Shown: positions 59,791-64,000 of the stretch, piece after piece
How positions within the stretch are numbered: position 1 is the first letter of the stretch
Layout: the number at the start of each line of letters is the position of its first letter
Origin: Nicotiana tabacum
Taxonomy: Eukaryota; Streptophyta; Magnoliopsida; Solanales; Solanaceae
DNA: 64,000 bases
Direction of reading: 5' to 3'
Assembly (NCBI RefSeq): GCF_000715075.1
Contig: NC_134096.1
Location: 119,720,698-119,784,697, forward strand
The notes under the pieces: generated by a model
Told to the model about the DNA's origin: nothing
Seen by the model: the letters and a program-made list of their open reading frames with translations, nothing else
Databases searched by the model: none
Made by a program: the position numbers and the translations under genes

Positions 59791-61078
59791 CTTTGCCTGT
59801 CATTTTATTTTTGTGCACCATTGAGGGCTATAAGTCCAAAAAAAAAATTATTATTCATTACAGTCGGTTTTAATGTGATTTCGTAATAATTGATTTCAAT
59901 TTTTATAAATTATATGCCCTACCGGTATGAGAGTTCGTTATATGTTATGAAAAATGTTTACGAAATTTATTGAAAAGAAAAAAGAAAGGAAATTGAAATT
60001 CAGTTGGCACAATGTGCAAAATACTTGTGATTCGGAGTTGAGGATGAGATCCTCGCATTTTTACATGATGTGAAATATTTAAACCGAGCTACAAGCCGCG
60101 ATGGAAGTTATATAAGGACGAGGTCCTTGTGGTGAAATATATATGAGTTTAAAATTCTCCCTTTGTGAAATGTAATTTGTACAATAATAATAATAGGGAG
60201 TCATGCCTGTTAGGCTTATCTGATAATTCTTGTATATTTTCTGTGCATATTCAGCCATTTTCGTGTTGTAAACATTGAGTTTTAACCTATAATATGAGTG
60301 CCCAGGTGGCGTTAAATGTGACTCGTTAAATTGGGCAAATAGTTATGAGGTCTTCATGCCTCACATTATGTTGTCAGTGTTGTGAAAAGTTTGAAACAAG
60401 GTACTGGTTAATATGAGATTAATTGATGATGCTGGAATTAATTATGAAAAGCTTTTAAGACCTGAGATGTGGTGATTAGCATACATATGATGTACTTCAT
60501 GTCCTGATATCATAATGATAATGTAATGATTGTAATCCTGAGAACAATGTTATTGATATATACCTTATGGATGTGTTGTTAGGCGTCATTTTGATGTTAC
60601 TCTGGTAGGTGGATAGGCCCATTTACAGGGGAGACTCTGCCGAAATTTTCTGAAAAATTTGAGAGTTAGAAAAATTTGGGAGATTGATATGTGTGAAAGA
60701 AGAGATAAATTATGTTATGTGTTTGAGGACGAATGATCCTAAGCGGGGAAGAATGTAACACTCCAGAAAATTTTTGAAGTACTTCAACACTATCAAGAAA
60801 GTTGATGTGTGCGTAGGCACGAGTTGCTATAGCCAGTTGAGACTAATACCATGCGTTGATGAAAAATCGGACTTTCTGAAAATGTTTGGAGTGTAAGAAA
60901 TTGGTCTTAAGGTTAACAAATATGGATAAAAGAAATAATCTAAAATGAGATGGTGTTGCCGGACTTACCTCCAATGCAATAGCGTGGGACCAACCATGAG
61001 TATATGTGTAAAAGGAAAAATCATCAATTCGGTAACCTTAGAATAATTATTAGCACGTTCGAGGACGAACGTTTGTTT
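59791..61078 (+). mobile_element. K 3' internal region, non-coding
   Basis: AT-rich with no open frame of note, homologous to H1 44340-45699 and R1 18738-19330. At about 60742-60765 it has AAGCGGGGAAGAA followed by TGTAACACTCC, an LTR-start look-alike about 335 bp upstream of the real 3' LTR, as in H1. It ends with GAGGACGAACGTTTGTTTAAG. Confidence 0.75.
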
Positions 61079-61091
61079 AAGGGGTGGAGAA
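61079..61091 (+). other. Polypurine tract of K
   Basis: AAGGGGTGGAGAA directly before the 3' LTR TGTAACGACCC. Confidence 0.83.
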
Positions 61092-63460
61092 TGTAACGAC
61101 CCGACTTATTTTAAGAATGTAATCCCCGTCTGGTGGCATAAGGCCCTGAGCAGCTTCGTATTATGGGTATTGACTTGCGTGCGTGGTTGAATTCAGTTAC
61201 CGAATGATTCTGAGTGATTTGCCATACTTGGTCCCCCAAATGGAAGCTTAAGTCTTCGGATTTTTACCGTAGTCGGAATTGTGTGAAGACGACTCTGGAA
61301 TGGAATTTTGATGATGTCAATAGCTCCGTATGGTGATTATGGACTTAGGAGCGTGTCCGGAAAATTATTTGGAGGTCTGTAGAGGAATTTGGCATGAAAT
61401 GGCGAAAGATGAATCTTTGGAAAGTTTGACCGGGGGTTGACTTTTTGATATCGGGGGCGGAATCCGATTCTGGAAATTGGAATAGCTTCGTTATGTCAAT
61501 TATGACTTGTGTGCAAAATTTGAAGTTATTCCAGATTGATTTGATGTGTTTCGGCGCAAGATATAGAATTTAAAATTTCAAAGTTCATTAGGCTTCAATT
61601 GGGGTATGATTGTGGCTTTGATATTGTTTGATGTGATTTGAGGCCTCGAGAAGGTTCGTGTTATGTATTGGGACTAGTTGGTACGATTGGACGGGGTCCC
61701 GGGGGACTCAGGTTTGATTCGGGGTGGTTTCGGACCAAGTTTGGGTGTTTTGATGCTGTTGGTTACTGGTTCTGGTGTTGTTCTTCGCATTCGCGAGGAG
61801 ACTCTCGCATTCGAGAAGAAGGATTTTGCTGTTGGGACTTTGTTCTTCGCGTTCGCAAAGAGGTACTCGCGTTCGCGAAGAAGGAAATTTTGCTATTCGT
61901 TATCTAATTTTAGAGGCTCATATATTGCAATCTATAAAGAATTTGGAGATGATCCAAAAATAAAAGTTGTAGCCCTTTGTGTCTAGTTTTCAAAAAGTAA
62001 ATCATTTTTCATTTGGAATTACGTACAAAATGTTATGGGAGATATACTATAGGCTGTCCGGGAAGAGTTTGGAAATCTCTGTTGCACATAGCTGACTTTG
62101 GAAGCTTATATCTCGTAATCTATAAGGAATTGGGAGATGGGCAACAAATAAAAGTTATAGATCTTGGAGTCTAGTTTGCAGAAAGTCAAACCATTCATCA
62201 TTTAGAGTTTTGTACAAAAGATTATGACCCTTATACTAGAGGCTATCAGAGAAGAGTTTGAAAATGTCTTTTGAAGAATTTGTTCATCGCGAACGCAAGG
62301 GGGTGTCGCGAACGCGAAGAACAAACCCCTGGGCAGAAGAATAAAGTCCAAATTCGCGTCATTCTTCCATTTTTGGATCAAGGAAGCTCATGTGAGGTGA
62401 TAATTTGATAGTTTTTCAAGGAAAATATTGGGGTAAGAATTCCTAACTTGATTTTGGTTAAATTACATGAATCTATTGTTGTTTTTATCACTAAATTAGT
62501 GAATTGGGTTGAAGAATTTAGAAAACCCTCTTGGTTTAAATTTAAGATTTGGAGGTCGATTTATTATTGGAATTCGATAAAATTGGTATGGTTGAACTGG
62601 TATCGCAATGGGTGTTCGGATTTCATGAAAATTATATCGGGTTCCGAGAAGCGGGTCCCGCCTTGACTTTTGTTGACTTTTTTGGAATAAAATTTTAAGT
62701 CGACGTATTATTATCCGGAATTGTTTCCGATGAATTTTAATGTAGTTATACAATTAATTTGGATAGATTTGAGCTGTCCGGAGGTCAATTCAAGCAAGAA
62801 GGCTATTTTGGAATATCGGCCTAACTTCAAAGAGGTAAGTGTCTTGCTTAACCTCGAGTGGGGGAATTACCTCTTAGGCATTGAGTCTTATGTGCCATTT
62901 GTGAAATGTGAAAAGCCGTGTACGCGAGGTGACGAGTACGTACTCGGGCATATACGTGCAAAATTCATTAAATTAAAGTCTTAGGCATTATTGCGTAGTA
63001 AATTGGGAAATTGTGGAAAATTATTAAATCATCTGTTTGCCATGCCTAAATTCTTATTGTTGAATTTGTTTTTATATGATAATTTGATGTTATTGTTACT
63101 TGAAATATTTATGTAATTTCGTGAGTATTGTTGGTTTAATATTTCTTGGAAATTAATTCCAATATGAATTGTCTTATGCAAATAATTAATTTAAGCGAGC
63201 TTAAGAATAAGTGTTAATATAATTATCTAAATTTGCATTAATGAAGGTTTTGCTTTATGCTGAGTAATTTCTATCTCTATTGATTGTTTTTGGGTGTTAT
63301 ATACATTGTGTGGAACCTTGGGTTATTTATAGTGAAATTAATTTATTTTGTTATATCTTTGAAATTTGGTTGTGGCCATTGGGCAAATTGTGATATGAAT
63401 TGATTTTATTATATTGTCGTGTTAATTTCCCGTGTAAATTGTTGTGTTGTGTGAGTTACT
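61092..63460 (+). repeat. 3' LTR of K, first 2.37 kb (cut by J2)
   Basis: It starts TGTAACGACCCGACTT. Core about 61320-61600, CpG words of TTCGCATTCGCGAGG / TCGCGTTCGCGAAG type at about 61780-61880 and 62285-62320, GTAAGA at 62433, GTAAGT at 62835 and a GAGGTGACGAGTACGTAC module at about 62925. It contains the segment deleted in the 5' LTR. Confidence 0.87.
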
Positions 63461-64000
63461 TGTCACGACCCGAAATTCCCACCTTCGGACCGTGATGGCA
63501 CCTAACATTTCACTTACTAGGCAAGCCAATATTAGAATAATATTATCCATTTTTAAAATAAATTTTTTAAATTTATTACTAACAAAGAACAATTGCGGAA
63601 GTAAATTCTGAAATATAGTGAATAATCCATAAATACAACGGTGTCTAAATACCATCCCAGAATTGGTGTCACAAGTGCACGAGCTTCTAGAATAAATACA
63701 AATAAAGGTCTGAATAAAATAAAGTTGCCTGGAAACAAACACACAGCTAAAGTAAAATAGACGGGGACTTCAGAACTGCGGACGCTGTGCAGTTATACCT
63801 CAAGTCTCCTACGAATAGCTGAAATCCGAGCAAGTCTATGGTACGCCGCTGGGATCAACTCCAAAATCTGCACAAGAAGTGCAGAGTGTAGTATCTGTAC
63901 AACCGACCTCATATACTGGTAAGTGCTAAGCCTAACCTCGACGAAGTAGTGACGAGGCTAAAGCGGGTCACTCACATTAACCTGTACGCAATATTAGTAA
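63461..64000 (-). mobile_element. LTR J2 (reversed, runs off window)
   Basis: TGTCACGACCCGAAATTCCC and the following 530 bp match J1 (402-514 and then 52705 onwards) closely, which independently confirms that J1 was continuous before H1. Left flank TTACT. Whether it is a solo LTR or part of a full element cannot be seen. Confidence 0.85.

Larger units (their letters stand above)
55442..63460 (+). mobile_element. Element K, gag-only Tekay/Del-like retrotransposon (3' end outside window)
   Basis: K has 5' LTR 55442-57999, primer site, gag 58200-59600, a protease-like scrap, 3' internal region, polypurine tract and 3' LTR from 61092, which is cut at 63460 by J2. The left flank is TCCAA; the right flank is not visible. 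It is the most complete member of the kind that includes H1 and R1, and has no reverse transcriptase or integrase. Confidence 0.88.

Overview
This window is plant nuclear heterochromatin made almost entirely of nested LTR retrotransposons. I see no convincing host gene, tRNA, rRNA or CRISPR array. Gag and reverse-transcriptase fragments of Tekay/Del-type and Athila-type Ty3/gypsy elements show that it is a plant. The very long LTRs (about 2.5-4.2 kb) beginning TGTAACGACCC and ending GGGTCGTGACA, followed by an initiator-Met-tRNA primer site, suggest a Solanaceae genome, perhaps Nicotiana. The family-level placement is from memory and was not searched.

Layout, outermost first. (0) An A-rich, retroviral-looking coding fragment lies at 1-401 and resumes at 55345-55441; it may be an old endogenous pararetrovirus, but that identity is weak. 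(1) Solo LTR J1 (minus) interrupts it: 402-514 plus 52705-55344, with target duplication TGTAT/TGTAC. (2) Element H1 (plus, 515-52699, duplication ATTTA, about 11.1 kb net) interrupts J1. (3) H1 is interrupted by element B (5544-15700, duplication TCCCG), element R1 (minus, 15779-41891, duplication TACAG), solo LTR D3 (42170-44143, duplication CCCGG) and solo LTR D2 (49028-51803, duplication TGAAG). (4) R1 is interrupted by LTR C2 (19456-22741), solo LTR C1 (24668-28321) and solo LTR D1 (28661-39465). (5) D1 is interrupted by an Athila-type element (minus, 31335-39409). On the right, element K (from 55442) is inserted in the level-0 fragment, and its 3' LTR is cut by a second J LTR (63461-64000, runs off the window).

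H1, R1 and K are one non-autonomous kind: long LTRs, a gag gene (now broken), a decayed scrap that looks like protease, then about 1.4 kb of shared non-coding 3' sequence and no polymerase. B has intact ends but no recognisable coding region. The Athila copy keeps broken gag, protease, reverse transcriptase and RNase H, but has lost integrase. Nothing here looks able to move without proteins supplied from elsewhere.

The most interesting signal lies in the LTRs. Families that differ elsewhere share ordered modules: a core of about 450 bp, a cluster of short CpG-rich palindromic words whose wording is swapped between families, two splice-donor-like GTAAGT words, a GAGGTGACGAGTACG module, a minisatellite, a CACGTG palindrome, and a common tail. 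The elements look like combinatorial assemblies of a shared LTR toolkit. I found no sign of a new enzymatic or defence system.
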